Source of the DNA: Pseudoalteromonas ruthenica
GTDB lineage: Bacteria; Pseudomonadota; Gammaproteobacteria; Enterobacterales; Alteromonadaceae
Length of the DNA stretch: 64,000 nt
Assembly (NCBI RefSeq): GCF_008808095.1
Contig: NZ_CP023396.1
Location: 1,178,001-1,242,000 of the forward strand
Reading direction: 5' to 3'
Made by a program: the position numbers and the translations under genes
The notes under the pieces: model-generated
The model's input: the letters and a program-made list of their open reading frames with translations, nothing else
Databases searched by the model: none
Told to the model about the DNA's origin: nothing
Part shown: piece after piece, positions 53,683 to 63,914 of the stretch
How positions within the stretch are numbered: position 1 is the first letter of the stretch
Layout: each line of letters begins with the position of its first letter

Positions 53683-53722
53683 CTTTAAAACGAAAAAGGA
53701 AGCGTTAAACACTTCCTTTTCG
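53683..53722 (-). terminator. Terminator of trhO
   Basis: On the minus strand a 9-bp stem (AAAAGGAAG / CTTCCTTTT) with a 9-nt loop runs into TTTTTCGTTTT. It lies between the trhO stop and the small DUF6500-like gene. Confidence 0.85.
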
Positions 53723-53730
53723 GTGGCTAA

Positions 53731-54717
53731 TTATTTGCTAGCGGCGCGTTGCTGTTCTTTGAGCTTTTGCTTTTGCTCTTTGCGCTTTTGTAGCATTTCT
53801 TGGGCCTCATGGCCAATATGACCCTCACCACGCTGCTTCGCCAAGTCAATTTGCTTTTGGCGCTCTGCAAAACGTTGGCGCTGCTCCTCGCTCAAACTGT
53901 CATGACAGTGATGACAAGACACACCCTGCATGTACTGCGGCTTTTGCTTATCGTCTTCGGTAATAGGCATGCGACAGGCATGACATTGGTCGTATTGACC
54001 CTTGTTTAGGTCATGATCCACAGCAACACGGTTGTCGAATACAAAGCACTCACCTTCCCACATGGTTTCTTCCTTAGGCACTTCTTCTAAGTACTTAAGA
54101 ATACCGCCTTCAAGGTGGTAGACCTCTTCAAAACCCTGCTCTTTCATATAAGCTGTGGATTTTTCGCAGCGAATACCGCCAGTACAGAACATGGCTACTT
54201 TTTTGTGCTTTTTAGGGTCAAGGTTTTGCTCCGCCCAATTTGGAAATTCGCGGAACGTTTTCGTTTGCGGATCAACGGCATTTTTAAAGGTGCCAATTTC
54301 TATCTCGTAATCGTTACGGGTATCCACCAACACCACTTCAGGGTCGCTTATCAACGCGTTCCAATCCTTGGGTTTCACATAGGTGCCCACCACTTCTCGT
54401 GGGTCAATACCTTCAACACCCATGGTGACTATTTCTTTTTTCAGCTTCACTTTGGTGCGGTAGAAAGGACATTCATCGTCAAAAGACTCTTTGGTAACGA
54501 TATTAGCGAGGTTAGGTTGCTTATCAAGCCACCCTAGTAAAGCATCAATCCCTTCGCGTTTACCCGCGACCGTACCGTTGATACCCTCTTTGGCAAGCAG
54601 TAATGTACCACGTACGTCATTAGCAAGCATGACATCTAAAAGAGGTTGGCGAAGTTGTTCGAAATCAGGCAGCGCAACAAACTTATACAGCGCGCACACG
54701 ACGTATTGATCAGACAT
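53731..54717 (-). CDS. trhO: tRNA uridine-34 hydroxylase TrhO (YceA)
   Basis: 328-residue rhodanese-family protein that, with oxygen, hydroxylates U34 in tRNAs on the way to cmo5U/mo5U. The N-terminal domain precedes a rhodanese domain with catalytic-position Cys178 in [11 protein letters not shown] (second Cys184). The C-terminal zinc-like region has CHACRMPI and CHHCHDS. A Lys/Gln/Glu-rich coiled tail follows (about 280-328). Length is near the E. coli protein (350). Confidence 0.92.
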   Translation of the reverse strand: MSDQYVVCALYKFVALPDFEQLRQPLLDVMLANDVRGTLLLAKEGINGTVAGKREGIDALLGWLDKQPNLANIVTKESFDDECPFYRTKVKLKKEIVTMGVEGIDPREVVGTYVKPKDWNALISDPEVVLVDTRNDYEIEIGTFKNAVDPQTKTFREFPNWAEQNLDPKKHKKVAMFCTGGIRCEKSTAYMKEQGFEEVYHLEGGILKYLEEVPKEETMWEGECFVFDNRVAVDHDLNKGQYDQCHACRMPITEDDKQKPQYMQGVSCHHCHDSLSEEQRQRFAERQKQIDLAKQRGEGHIGHEAQEMLQKRKEQKQKLKEQQRAASK

Positions 54718-54813
54718 AGTAACTGTTACCTTAAGTGCTTTTAAAACGAAACCGAATCGTAAATCCGGCGCAATGGTCGGCGTATTTTACTGATTGTGGT
54801 GAAAAACGCAAAA

Positions 54814-54848
54814 TTCACTGCCAGTGAACTGTCTCATTACGTTATAAT
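54814..54848 (+). promoter_or_regulatory. Palindrome and -10 box of the DEAD-box helicase gene
   Basis: TTCACTG-C-CAGTGAA (54814-54828) is a perfect 15-bp palindrome. TATAAT follows at 54843-54848. The right arm occupies the expected -35 position, which has no consensus, so a bound protein would either block or supply promoter recognition. It lies in the divergent trhO-helicase gap. Confidence 0.5.
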
Positions 54849-54882
54849 AGCGGTGGATAAACTGTAATTTTGGAGAGTTAAT

Positions 54883-56232
54883 TTGCAATTTAGTGATTTG
54901 GGTATCGATTCTCGACTGTGTGGGCAACTAACGCATCAAGGTATTACCACGCCCACCGATATCCAAGCGCAGGCCATACCCTTGGCACTCGCTGGCCATG
55001 ACTTATTTGCGCAATCAAAAACCGGGTCAGGTAAGACGCTTGCCTTCTTATTGCCTGCTGTACAACGGGTTATGAAGCAACGGGCCCTATCAAAGCGCGA
55101 CCCCCGTGTAGTAATTGTCACCCCGACTCGCGAGTTAGCGTCACAAGTATACTCACAGCTACGTTTACTGATAGCCGGAACGGCACTGTCGGGAACAAAA
55201 GTGATTGGCGGTGAGAACTTTAACGACCAAGTTAAGGCGCTGCGCAAGAATCCACATTTTGTGATTGGCACGCCAGGGCGAATTGCCGACCACCTTGATG
55301 GCCGCTCATTACAATTAGGCGGCCTGGAATTGCTCATTTTTGATGAGGCCGACCGCATCCTTGACCTCGGTTTTACCGAGCAAGTTGAGCGTATTAATGC
55401 GGCCGCAGATCATCGTCTTCGCCAAAGCCTTTTGTTTTCAGCTACTTTGGAGCACGCTCAGGTCGGTGCGCTCTCGCGTAACCTATTACGCAACCCTAAG
55501 GGCGTGACCATTAGTGCCGCCACGGATGAGCATAGCGATATCTCACAGCATCTTTATTTGGCGGATCACCTCGACCATAAAGAGGCGCTGCTCGATCACT
55601 TTATTGCCCAAGAGAATGTTGGTCAGTGTATTATTTTTACCGCCACACGAGATGATACCGAGCGCTTGTGTAACAAGCTCACGGCGCAAGGTTTTAAGGC
55701 CGTCGCTCTCGCAGGCACGCTGGCGCAAAGCAAACGGCTGGATATTATGGATGCCTTTAGCCGTGGACTATATCAAGTGTTGGTTACCACCGACGTGGCG
55801 TCACGGGGCCTCGATTTGCTTAACGTCACCCATGTAATCAATTTTGACTTGCCAAAACATGCGGAAGAATACATTCACCGTATTGGTCGTACTGGCCGCG
55901 CGGGCTTTAAAGGTCATGCCATTTCATTAGTGGGGCCGAAAGATTGGCAAAGCTACCTGGCGATAAACCAATTTATGCGCCGTCCTTTGCCGTTCAGTGA
56001 AGTTGAGGGGCTAGTCGGCAAGTTTAAAGGCTTTACTCGTCCAAAGCCGCCAGCGAATGCAAAGAAAAAGCCCCAGGATAAAACTAAGCCAGCAACATCT
56101 AAAAAACCTCTTGCTAAGCGCAAGAAAAGTAAATCTATGCAGGTAAAAGTGGCGCAACCCGCACCGTTTGATCCGAACAGCATGGGCGTAAAACGCAAGC
56201 CTAAAAAAAATAACGACACAGAGAGCGAATAA
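54883..56232 (+). CDS. DEAD-box RNA helicase (RhlE-like)
   Basis: 449-residue ATP-dependent RNA helicase with all motifs: Q motif GITTPTDIQAQAIP, I AQSKTGSGKT, Ia PTRELASQ, II DEAD (LIFDEADRIL), III SAT and VI HRIGRTGRAG. The tail (about 380-449) is Lys/Pro-rich and basic, as in RhlE/RhlB-type proteins, for RNA binding. A TTG start after GGAGAG is the only good option. The stop overlaps the start of cvfB (TAATG). Likely acts in ribosome assembly or RNA decay. Confidence 0.93.
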   Translation: MQFSDLGIDSRLCGQLTHQGITTPTDIQAQAIPLALAGHDLFAQSKTGSGKTLAFLLPAVQRVMKQRALSKRDPRVVIVTPTRELASQVYSQLRLLIAGTALSGTKVIGGENFNDQVKALRKNPHFVIGTPGRIADHLDGRSLQLGGLELLIFDEADRILDLGFTEQVERINAAADHRLRQSLLFSATLEHAQVGALSRNLLRNPKGVTISAATDEHSDISQHLYLADHLDHKEALLDHFIAQENVGQCIIFTATRDDTERLCNKLTAQGFKAVALAGTLAQSKRLDIMDAFSRGLYQVLVTTDVASRGLDLLNVTHVINFDLPKHAEEYIHRIGRTGRAGFKGHAISLVGPKDWQSYLAINQFMRRPLPFSEVEGLVGKFKGFTRPKPPANAKKKPQDKTKPATSKKPLAKRKKSKSMQVKVAQPAPFDPNSMGVKRKPKKNNDTESE

Positions 56233-57071
56233 TGAGTGAATTAGGTCAATGGCAAACGCTGTTTGTTGAGGAAGTCGCAGGCGAAGGCGCGTATTTGCGA
56301 AGCACCGAACTCGGTGAAGTATTTTTACCGGCCTCTGAGCTGCCCGATGATTTACAGCAAGGTGATAGCTTAGGCGTATTTGTCTATTTAGATAGTATGG
56401 GCCACGCCACCGCAACTCGAAAAAAACCATTAGCGCAAGTGGGCGATTTTGCTTTTTTACAAGTTAAACAAGTCAACAAAACTGGCGCCTTTTTAGATTG
56501 GGGTCTGGATAAAGACTTGTTGGTACCCTTTAACGAACAAAAACCCCGAATGCGAGAGGGAAATAGTTATTTAGTAAAGCTCTACTTGGACAATGCCTCC
56601 AAACGTATTTGTGCATCCAGTAACCTCAATAAATTCGTCGGTCACGCAAAGCCTCGTTACCAGTTCAACGATGCCGTTGATATTATGGTGGCTGCTAAAA
56701 CCGATTTAGGCTACAAAGTGATTGTCGATGATAGCCATTGGGGACTTATTTTTCATAATCGCGTACATCGCCCGCTGTACGTTGGTCAACAGCTTAACGC
56801 GTTCGTCTTACAGTGCCGCGAAGATGACAAACTTGATATTGTCTTAGAAAAGCAAGGGATAGCAAAGCTAGACCCGCTTAAAGAGCAAATACTGCAAGCG
56901 TTAAAAGACGGTAGTGGCGTGTTGCCGCTTGGAGATAAATCTGCGCCGGAGGCCATAAAACGCCAGTTTGGCACCTCAAAAGCGAACTTTAAAAAGGCTA
57001 TTGGCGGTCTGTTTAAAGATCAACTTATTGATATCGAGGCCACACGAATCACATTAAAAACGCGACCTTAA
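56232..57071 (+). CDS. cvfB: CvfB/YitL family S1-type RNA-binding protein
   Basis: 279 residues with OB-fold (S1-like) domains. Visible segments are AFLDWGLDKDLLVPFNEQ and the C-terminal winged-helix-like FGTSKANFKKAIGGLFKDQL. In Staphylococcus CvfB is an RNA-binding regulator of virulence; in gammaproteobacteria the role is undescribed. The start overlaps the helicase stop, suggesting the two RNA proteins are made together. The final codons lie in the terminator stem. Confidence 0.83.
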   Translation: MSELGQWQTLFVEEVAGEGAYLRSTELGEVFLPASELPDDLQQGDSLGVFVYLDSMGHATATRKKPLAQVGDFAFLQVKQVNKTGAFLDWGLDKDLLVPFNEQKPRMREGNSYLVKLYLDNASKRICASSNLNKFVGHAKPRYQFNDAVDIMVAAKTDLGYKVIVDDSHWGLIFHNRVHRPLYVGQQLNAFVLQCREDDKLDIVLEKQGIAKLDPLKEQILQALKDGSGVLPLGDKSAPEAIKRQFGTSKANFKKAIGGLFKDQLIDIEATRITLKTRP

Positions 57072-57084
57072 GTCGCGTTTTTAC
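57056..57084 (+). terminator. Terminator overlapping the cvfB stop
   Basis: AAAAACGCGAC / GTCGCGTTTTT perfect 11-bp arms with a 5-nt loop. The left arm encodes the last codons of cvfB and the loop contains its stop. Confidence 0.92.
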
Positions 57085-57089
57085 GTAGA

Positions 57090-57473
57090 TTAGTAGGATT
57101 GATAACGAAGGTCATCATAAGGCAATGCGCAGCGTACATAACGCTTAGAATAATCAAGCAACTCTGAGCGGTTACTAATACTCAACGGAGCAAGCCGAAA
57201 GATACGCCCTTCACACTCTACACGCTTAATATCATGGCCTTCCATACAATTACCCACTGAACGCCCAGATTCCAACAGCATTGCTTCATTATTGGCGCAA
57301 ATCGCATAGACACGTTTTGCCAGTGCCTCTTTTAGAGCAAATAGATCCACATCTTGGTATTCTACCTGTTCAATCAACAGCGCCAGTGCGCGCGCATTAC
57401 TTTCTGCGGTGCTCTGGCGATGATAATAGTAACCTGCGGCCACAATGAGGGCTATCAGCAGAATGTATTTCAC
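57090..57473 (-). CDS. Small membrane-anchored protein with four cysteines
   Basis: 127 residues, not recognised. A hydrophobic N-terminus (MKYILLIALIVAAGYYYH) acts as a signal anchor, leaving a ~105-residue periplasmic part. Four cysteines (in AICANN, GNCMEG, VECEGR and VRCALP) could form two disulfides. The GTG start has AGGAGA upstream and begins one base after the pyrF stop, so it belongs to the lapA-lapB-pyrF transcript. It may act in envelope upkeep near LapAB, but that is inferred from position. Confidence 0.6.
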   Translation of the reverse strand: MKYILLIALIVAAGYYYHRQSTAESNARALALLIEQVEYQDVDLFALKEALAKRVYAICANNEAMLLESGRSVGNCMEGHDIKRVECEGRIFRLAPLSISNRSELLDYSKRYVRCALPYDDLRYQSY

Positions 57474-57474
57474 C

Positions 57475-58182
57475 TTAGTCTCCTAGACTCTCATTAATCT
57501 CAGTTAATACCGCAACTGGATCAGCAGCTTGCGTGATTGGACGACCAATAACCAGATAGTCGCTGCCGCTCGCAACGGCTCGCTCTGGTGTCATTATACG
57601 TTTTTGGTCCCCGGCGGCGCTTCCTGCTGGGCGGATCCCTGGTGTCACCAGTGTAAACTCTGACCCCAACTGTGATTTTAATAACTGCGCTTCTTGCGCT
57701 GAACAAACTACACCATCAAGACCAGCCTGATGTGCAAGCTTGGCTAGATACAATACTTGTTCTTGTGGGGATTTATCAATACCTAATTGTTTTAATTGTA
57801 TTTCATCCATACTGGTAAGGACGGTCACCGCAATCAGTAACGGCGCTTTGTCGCCGAAAGGAGTCAATGCTGCTTTCGCCTTTTCCATCATTGCCACACC
57901 GCCACTGGCATGAACATTAACCATCCATACCCCTAATTTTGCAGCCGCAGTCACCGCTTTAGCAACAGTGTTAGGAATATCATGGAATTTCAAATCGAGA
58001 AATACATCGAAGCCCAAATCCACTAATTGTTTGACAAAATCGGGACCAAACAACGTAAACATTTCTTTGCCTACTTTTAAGCGGCAAGTGCTAGGTGATA
58101 ATTGCTTTACAAAAGCTAAGGCTTTGCCTTGGTCGTCGTAATCTAAGGCGATCAGTACTTTTTTAGAATCAACAGAGCTCAT
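57475..58182 (-). CDS. pyrF: Orotidine 5'-phosphate decarboxylase
   Basis: 235-residue TIM-barrel enzyme making UMP from OMP, the last step of pyrimidine synthesis. The catalytic Lys-Asp array is in [17 protein letters not shown], with LKVGKEMF earlier and the phosphate loop [17 protein letters not shown] late. CAGGAAA lies before the ATG. Follows lapB by 11 bp, the normal gammaproteobacterial order. Confidence 0.96.
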   Translation of the reverse strand: MSSVDSKKVLIALDYDDQGKALAFVKQLSPSTCRLKVGKEMFTLFGPDFVKQLVDLGFDVFLDLKFHDIPNTVAKAVTAAAKLGVWMVNVHASGGVAMMEKAKAALTPFGDKAPLLIAVTVLTSMDEIQLKQLGIDKSPQEQVLYLAKLAHQAGLDGVVCSAQEAQLLKSQLGSEFTLVTPGIRPAGSAAGDQKRIMTPERAVASGSDYLVIGRPITQAADPVAVLTEINESLGD

Positions 58183-58193
58183 TTTTTTCCTGT

Positions 58194-59330
58194 TTAAAAA
58201 CCATCAAGCCCACGGCTTGGCTGTATAGACTCCCAGTGTCGACATGAAGGACATAACCAGTAATGGCTATGGCTTTCAAAACCACAATGCTGACATTGAT
58301 AGTCTGCCTTGGTGTCTATATATGATTGGATCAGTTTATCTATGGGGTTTAATGCCTCATCGAGTTGGGCATTTTGACCAGCCAATAATTGTAACAGAAA
58401 ACGAAAGCCACGGATATTCGGCTGTTTCTTCAAGCTTTTGGTGAGAAACTCCATAGCCGCTTGGTTTTCGCCTCGTGTTAATAAATGCTGGCAATAATGA
58501 ATTTTAAGAAGGACACCGCCTTGCTCTACCAGCTCACTCAACAATTGCTCGAACTGTTGCTGTAAGTTCAAATGACGATAGGCGTTGGCTAGCTTATCAA
58601 TCACTAACGGTGAGCAGCGGGTAAATTGAGTGACCAAGTCACGCCAATAGTGAATTGCTTGCACATAGTCTTCCCGTTGATAAGCCTGTAAGCCCAGTTC
58701 ATATAAGGGGCGAATACTCGGCTCGCCTACCCCTAAGGCTTGTGACATCAACTCTGTTTGCTGACTGTTAAGTGCTGCCTCACAGTAAAAATTCGCAATC
58801 GCAATACGTTGTTGGCTGTGAATGAATAAATGGGCATGACGCTGGTATAACTCAACGCCTTTTTGCCACTCTCGCGTTTGTGAGTATAAGGTGATCAGCG
58901 GTTCAATGGCCTGCTGACGCTTCCCCTTAACGAGGATAAGTAGGTGCTCTTCTGCGCTATCAAGCAATCCAGCCAAGATATAGTCCTGTGCTAACTCTAA
59001 GCGACTTTCAGTGAGCTGATCTTGATTTAAGTTAGGGTGCTCAAGTAATAACTCATGAATCTTGATGGCGCGGTCAAGCTCGCCGCGCTTGCGAAATAGT
59101 GCCGCTAAGGTCAAGTAGTGCTCGACCGAGTCCGCAGAGACCTCGAGTAACTGAATGAGGTGTTCAAGGCCTTGATCCTCTTCCCTATCAAGCAGGTACT
59201 TAAGGCCTTTACTGTATTCGGCGGTGATTTTGCGATTATGTTGATGGGCTTGGTTTTTGGCACTGTTTTTACCCATTATCCAGCCGTAGCCCGCAGCTAC
59301 AGGCAAGAGTAAAAACAACAGTTCAAGCAT
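58194..59330 (-). CDS. lapB: LPS assembly protein LapB (YciM)
   Basis: 378 residues: an N-terminal membrane helix (about 1-18), a TPR array (about 35-320) and a C-terminal rubredoxin-like metal site with [18 protein letters not shown]. LapB recruits the FtsH protease to degrade LpxC and so sets LPS synthesis. Length agrees with E. coli (389). The gene starts 2 bp after the lapA stop. Confidence 0.95.
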   Translation of the reverse strand: MLELLFLLLPVAAGYGWIMGKNSAKNQAHQHNRKITAEYSKGLKYLLDREEDQGLEHLIQLLEVSADSVEHYLTLAALFRKRGELDRAIKIHELLLEHPNLNQDQLTESRLELAQDYILAGLLDSAEEHLLILVKGKRQQAIEPLITLYSQTREWQKGVELYQRHAHLFIHSQQRIAIANFYCEAALNSQQTELMSQALGVGEPSIRPLYELGLQAYQREDYVQAIHYWRDLVTQFTRCSPLVIDKLANAYRHLNLQQQFEQLLSELVEQGGVLLKIHYCQHLLTRGENQAAMEFLTKSLKKQPNIRGFRFLLQLLAGQNAQLDEALNPIDKLIQSYIDTKADYQCQHCGFESHSHYWLCPSCRHWESIQPSRGLDGF

Positions 59331-59332
59331 GG

Positions 59333-59629
59333 CTAACCGTCTTTTTCAGTGGCAGGCTCAGGGCCTATGTCATTGTTGGAATCACGGGCTAGCTTGGTAT
59401 TGCGTCGCTGCAAGCGGTAGTTTTGCCACTTTAACTTGGAAAACACACGGAAACTTACAAAGCAACCGACTAATAGGCCAATAACAAAACACACGCTGAT
59501 AAGGGCAGCAAGTGGTAATTGGGCGCTAGCAATAAGATAATTTACTTGAACAGACTGTGGATTTTGCGAACCCAATACGAAGGCAATAAAAACACACAGT
59601 ACAAAAAGAACGATTTTTACAACCTTCAC
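59333..59629 (-). CDS. lapA: LPS assembly protein LapA (YciS)
   Basis: 98-residue inner-membrane protein with two helices (about 5-20 and 38-62), the SQNPQSVQVNYL linker between them, and a cytoplasmic basic/acidic tail. E. coli LapA works with LapB. It starts with GTG. The gene lies between ihfB and lapB as in relatives, with tight spacing. Confidence 0.88.
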   Translation of the reverse strand: MKVVKIVLFVLCVFIAFVLGSQNPQSVQVNYLIASAQLPLAALISVCFVIGLLVGCFVSFRVFSKLKWQNYRLQRRNTKLARDSNNDIGPEPATEKDG

Positions 59630-59650
59630 TCGGTAACGACTCCGTTGTTA

Positions 59651-59938
59651 TTATTGTATGCTCTCGTTAACGCGATCGCGCAATTCTTTGCCTGGTTTAA
59701 AATGAGGGACATATTTACCGTCTAGTTCAACGGTTTCGCCGGTTTTTGGATTTCGGCCTGTACGTGGTGCACGGTAATGAAGGGAAAAGCTACCAAAGCC
59801 GCGAATTTCGATGCGCTCGGCGCTAGAGAGCGAGCCGGCCATCTGTTCTAGAATTTCTTTTACGGCATTTTCAACATCACGAGCTTGGATGTGTGAGTGT
59901 TGTTCTGCAAGCTGTTCTATTAACTCTGACTTGGTCAT
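59651..59938 (-). CDS. ihfB: Integration host factor subunit beta
   Basis: 95-residue DNA-bending nucleoid protein, beta partner of IHF. The beta-arm with [23 protein letters not shown] is diagnostic. The start [13 protein letters not shown] and length match family. GGAAAC precedes the ATG. Located between rpsA and lapA; a hairpin between rpsA and this gene may separate expression. Confidence 0.96.
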   Translation of the reverse strand: MTKSELIEQLAEQHSHIQARDVENAVKEILEQMAGSLSSAERIEIRGFGSFSLHYRAPRTGRNPKTGETVELDGKYVPHFKPGKELRDRVNESIQ

Positions 59939-59956
59939 AATGTTTCCTCAAGTGCT

Positions 59957-59984
59957 TACAAAAGGAAGGGCTTGCGCCCTTCCT
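59957..59984 (-). terminator. Hairpin between rpsA and ihfB
   Basis: On the minus strand a perfect 9-bp stem (AGGAAGGGC / GCCCTTCCT) with a 4-nt loop is followed by TTTTGT. The weak U-run suggests partial termination, so ihfB and lapAB may receive read-through. Confidence 0.7.
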
Positions 59985-59999
59985 AGACTCGACTAAAGC

Positions 60000-61667
60000 T
60001 TAGTCTTTTTGTGCATTTTTAAATGCAGCAGCCATAGCGTTTTCGAACTGAGGCTCATCTGCCTTCAGTTTCTCAAGCGCTTCTTTCTCTTCAGCTTCGT
60101 AAATCGCTTTTACAGAAAGGCTGATAGCGCGGTTCTTACGATCTACGCCAACAAACTTCGCTTCGATTTCGTCGCCTTCAGAAGCAACTGCAGTTGCATC
60201 TTCTACACGCTCTTGAGCGATGTCTGCTACACGGATGTAACCTTCAACGCCTTCAGCAAGCTCAACTGTTGCACCTTTAGCATCAACAGCTGTCACTTTA
60301 CCTTTAACAATAGCACCTTTTTTGTTTGCGTCTAGGTAGTTATTGAAAGGATCCGCTTCGATTTGCTTAACGCCTAGAGAGATACGCTCACGCTCTGGGT
60401 CAACTTGAAGAACGATAGCTGTGATCTCGTCACCTTTCTTGTATTCACGTACAGCTTCTTCGCCAGGCGTGTTCCAAGAAATATCAGATAGGTGTACAAG
60501 ACCGTCGATGCCGCCTTCAAGACCGATGAAGATACCGAAGTCAGTGATTGACTTGATCTTACCAGTAACTTGGTCGCCTTTGTTGTTAAGACGCGCAAAT
60601 TCCTGCCAAGGGTTCGCTTTACACTGCTTAAGACCTAGAGAAATACGACGACGCTCTTCGTCGATCTCTAGTACCATTACTTCAACAGTATCACCTAGTG
60701 ATACCACTTTAGATGGGTGGATGTTCTTGTTAGTCCAATCCATCTCAGAAACGTGTACTAGACCTTCTACGCCTTCTTCGATTTCAACGAAGCAACCGTA
60801 GTCAGTTAGGTTAGTTACACGACCAGTTAGCTTAGCGCCTTCTGGGTAACGGTTAGCAATTTCTTGCCATGGATCTTCGCCAAGCTGCTTAAGACCTAGA
60901 GAAACACGTGTTTTCTCTTTGTCGAACTTAAGTACTTTAACGTTGATTTCGTCGCCAACATTTACGATTTCTGAAGGGTGCTTAACACGCTTCCACGCCA
61001 TGTCAGTGATGTGTAGTAGACCGTCTACACCACCTAGATCTACGAACGCACCGTAATCGGTAAGGTTCTTAACGATACCTTTAACTTCTTGACCTTCAAC
61101 AAGGTTAGCAAGTAGCTCTTCACGTTCAGCTGAGTTTTCAGACTCAATAACAGCACGACGTGAAACAACAACGTTGTTGCGCTTCTGGTCAAGCTTGATT
61201 ACTTTGAACTCTAGCTCTTTACCTTCAAGGTGAGTGGTGTCACGTACTGGACGAACATCAACAAGTGAACCAGGTAGGAAGGCACGGATTGAATCTACTT
61301 CAACAGTGAAGCCGCCTTTAACCTTGCCATTGATAACACCAGTAACTGTTTCGTTTTCTTCACACGCTTTTTCAAGGCGAATCCACGCTTCGTGGCGCTT
61401 CGCTTTTTCACGAGAAAGAATAGTCTCACCGAAGCCGTCTTCGATAGCGTCTAGTGCTACATCTACTTCGTCACCAACGGCAACTTCTAGTTCACCAGCA
61501 GTATTTTTGAACTGCTCTGCAGGAATGGCACTTTCTGACTTTAGGCCAGCGTCTACAAGAACGATGTTGTTCTCGATAGAGATTACGGTACCTTTTACGA
61601 TTGAGCCCTGTTGAGCTTCAAAATCCTGTAGGCTTTCTTCAAATAACTGCGCAAAATTTTCTGACAT
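60000..61667 (-). CDS. rpsA: 30S ribosomal protein S1
   Basis: 555 residues with six S1 (OB-fold) domains, each about 70-85 residues, with repeated GAFVDLGG- and [13 protein letters not shown] signatures and the LSVKA end. S1 binds mRNA and enables initiation on messages with weak ribosome-binding sites. I start at the ATG at 61667 ([11 protein letters not shown]). Upstream, TTAAGT gives no strong Shine-Dalgarno, matching the known autogenous control of rpsA, where S1 itself represses its translation. Confidence 0.97.
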   Translation of the reverse strand: MSENFAQLFEESLQDFEAQQGSIVKGTVISIENNIVLVDAGLKSESAIPAEQFKNTAGELEVAVGDEVDVALDAIEDGFGETILSREKAKRHEAWIRLEKACEENETVTGVINGKVKGGFTVEVDSIRAFLPGSLVDVRPVRDTTHLEGKELEFKVIKLDQKRNNVVVSRRAVIESENSAEREELLANLVEGQEVKGIVKNLTDYGAFVDLGGVDGLLHITDMAWKRVKHPSEIVNVGDEINVKVLKFDKEKTRVSLGLKQLGEDPWQEIANRYPEGAKLTGRVTNLTDYGCFVEIEEGVEGLVHVSEMDWTNKNIHPSKVVSLGDTVEVMVLEIDEERRRISLGLKQCKANPWQEFARLNNKGDQVTGKIKSITDFGIFIGLEGGIDGLVHLSDISWNTPGEEAVREYKKGDEITAIVLQVDPERERISLGVKQIEADPFNNYLDANKKGAIVKGKVTAVDAKGATVELAEGVEGYIRVADIAQERVEDATAVASEGDEIEAKFVGVDRKNRAISLSVKAIYEAEEKEALEKLKADEPQFENAMAAAFKNAQKD

Positions 61668-61762
61668 ACTTAATACGTCTCTATAAGTTAAATTCTCCAC
61701 ATCGCGTCACTGCTCAGCGGGGTTATTAGTAAAACATCAGCATCCTGCCAATGTGAAATAAA

Positions 61763-62479
61763 TTAGTCTTTTATACTCGTATGCGGGAGTTTGCCGGCTA
61801 AGACCGCATCTTCTAGGATCTTATTAACCTGAGCGAACACCTGTTCGGCATTGAGCTGCGTTGTATCAACAGTGATAGCATCATCCGCTGGCACAAGGGG
61901 TGCCACGCTGCGATTCATATCACGTTCGTCACGTGCTTTAATGTCCTCGAGTAGACCACCTAGTGTAACATCCAGGCCACGCTCCTTCAACTCTTTAAAA
62001 CGGCGCTCGGCGCGCTCTTCGGCACTGGCAGTGAGGTAAATCTTCACCTCGGCATCGGGGAATACCACCGTGCCCATATCTCTGCCATCGGCGATTAAGC
62101 CGTTTTCGCTGCGAAATGCGCGTTGACGGCGCAGTAATGCTTCGCGTACACGCGGCAGCGCGGCAACTTTAGACGCCGCAGCGCCGACTTCTTCGTTGCG
62201 AATGCCATGGGTGACTTCTTCACCCTCAAGGATAATCTTGCTCGAGTCGGTCTCGTTATCAAACTCGAATTGCACATCTAAATTCGCCGCCAGAGGAACA
62301 AGGGCCTCTTCGCTATCTAGGGCTATTTGGTGGTGTAACGCGGCGAGCGCTAACACCCGGTAAATTGCACCACTATCAAGCACGTCCCAGCCTAATTTTT
62401 GTGCAAGTAAGCGACACACCGTACCCTTGCCTGAGCCACTTGGCCCATCAATGGTGATCACCGGCATTGATGCCTGCAT
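61763..62479 (-). CDS. cmk: Cytidylate kinase
   Basis: Phosphorylates CMP and dCMP. 238 residues, a little longer than E. coli (227). The P-loop is GPSGSGKGT near 12-20. NMP-binding sequence [16 protein letters not shown] and the LID region [15 protein letters not shown] are present. AGGAGGT precedes the ATG at good spacing. The 95-bp cmk-rpsA gap would hold the rpsA leader. Confidence 0.96.
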   Translation of the reverse strand: MQASMPVITIDGPSGSGKGTVCRLLAQKLGWDVLDSGAIYRVLALAALHHQIALDSEEALVPLAANLDVQFEFDNETDSSKIILEGEEVTHGIRNEEVGAAASKVAALPRVREALLRRQRAFRSENGLIADGRDMGTVVFPDAEVKIYLTASAEERAERRFKELKERGLDVTLGGLLEDIKARDERDMNRSVAPLVPADDAITVDTTQLNAEQVFAQVNKILEDAVLAGKLPHTSIKD

Positions 62480-62520
62480 TCAAACCTCCTGCATGCACAG
62501 CAAACATTAAAATCGGCGGT

Positions 62521-62526
62521 ATTATA
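62521..62526 (-). promoter_or_regulatory. Predicted -10 box upstream of cmk
   Basis: TATAAT on the minus strand about 40 bp before the cmk start. The -35 region at 17 bp has no good match (GCGAAT). An extended hairpin with 7-bp arms (CAGCCTG/CAGGCTG, about 62596-62627) further upstream may end the aroA message. Confidence 0.4.
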
Positions 62527-62633
62527 CGCGAACTTTTCTGCAAATTCGCGTCATTACAGTAGTTTTTTAATATTGTTTTGTAACAGATCAAGTATCAGCC
62601 TGCTTGCGAAAAAGCGTAAACAGGCTGCAAAGG

Positions 62634-63914
62634 CTAGTACTGACTGACGTGTGACAGTGTATCAAAATAGGTAGGGAAGGTTTTCGCGGTGCAATTCGGG
62701 TCGTTAATAGTGACCGGCCACCCGCCCACTGCAACCAATGAAAAGCACATCGCGATACGATGGTCGTTATAAGTATCGATGGCAACATCATTAAGCGCTG
62801 CTACCGGGGTGATTTCGATATAGTCTTCGCCCTCAATGACCTCAGCGCCCAACTTCTTCAACTCGGTTGCCATTGCATGTAACCGGTCGGTTTCTTTGAC
62901 TCGCCAATTATAGATATTACGAATTGCCGTTTTGCCCTTTGCAAACAGTGCGACTGTTGCCAGTGTCATTGCTGCATCAGGGATCGCATTGGCGTCAATG
63001 TCCACGCCTTTGAGTGTACCTTTGCGCACAACCAACTTGGTATCATGCCAATCAATGTCCGCCCCCACCTGCTGCATGACCTTCGCAAAGCCGATATCTC
63101 CTTGTACACTTTGCGAGCCAACACCATGAATGGTGATTTCACCGCCAGCAATGGCTGCCGCCGCAACAAAGTAAGATGCTGAGGAAGCGTCGCCTTCAAC
63201 CATTATGCGTCCAGGGCTTTGGTATGTTTGTCCGCCTTTGACATAGAAGCGTTGATAATTGTCATGTTCAACATGGACACCAAATTTCGCCATCACTCCA
63301 AGGGTGATATCTATATAGGGCTTAGAAACCAACTCGCCTTTAATGCTGATGTTGGTATCCCCCTGAAACAGCGGAGCGGCCATCAATAAAGCGGTCAAAA
63401 ACTGACTGGAAATACTGCCGTCAATGCTTACTTCGCCCCCGCTGAGTCCTTGACCGTGAATCACCAACGGCGGATAGTGACGCTGTTTGCTGTAGTGAAT
63501 ATCGGCTCCGAGGGACTGTAGCGCATCCACTAAGTGGCCAATCGGACGCTCTTCCATGCGCGGCTCGCCTGTCAGTGTGAAAGAGCCCGAAGTTGCTGCT
63601 AGCACCGCAGTCAGAGGACGAAATGCGGTACCCGCGTTACCGAGAAACAAAGCATCATCTGGGGTATCCAGTTCACCGCCCCGCCCGTGCACCACAGCCT
63701 GCGTTTTATCATCGCTCAATTCAACCTTAACCCCCAAGGCCGAGAGCGCTGCAAGCATATGACGAATATCATCGCTGTCGAGCAGGTTGGTCACTGTGGT
63801 GTTGCCCTGTGCAAGCGCTGCCAGCAATAAGATGCGGTTAGAAAGGCTTTTTGAGCCTGGGAGGGTGACCTCGCCATTGATGCCTTTAATTGGCGCTAAT
63901 CGTAATGACTCCAT
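62634..63914 (-). CDS. aroA: 3-phosphoshikimate 1-carboxyvinyltransferase (EPSP synthase)
   Basis: Shikimate-pathway enzyme of 426 residues. The N-terminal [23 protein letters not shown] (about 92-104), [13 protein letters not shown] and the C-terminal TYNDHRIAM are diagnostic. It is the class I type (Gly-96-like residue in LGNAGTA), hence expected to be glyphosate sensitive. ATG at 63914 overlaps the serC stop as TGATG. The aroA-cmk gap is 154 bp. Confidence 0.96.
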   Translation of the reverse strand: MESLRLAPIKGINGEVTLPGSKSLSNRILLLAALAQGNTTVTNLLDSDDIRHMLAALSALGVKVELSDDKTQAVVHGRGGELDTPDDALFLGNAGTAFRPLTAVLAATSGSFTLTGEPRMEERPIGHLVDALQSLGADIHYSKQRHYPPLVIHGQGLSGGEVSIDGSISSQFLTALLMAAPLFQGDTNISIKGELVSKPYIDITLGVMAKFGVHVEHDNYQRFYVKGGQTYQSPGRIMVEGDASSASYFVAAAAIAGGEITIHGVGSQSVQGDIGFAKVMQQVGADIDWHDTKLVVRKGTLKGVDIDANAIPDAAMTLATVALFAKGKTAIRNIYNWRVKETDRLHAMATELKKLGAEVIEGEDYIEITPVAALNDVAIDTYNDHRIAMCFSLVAVGGWPVTINDPNCTAKTFPTYFDTLSHVSQY

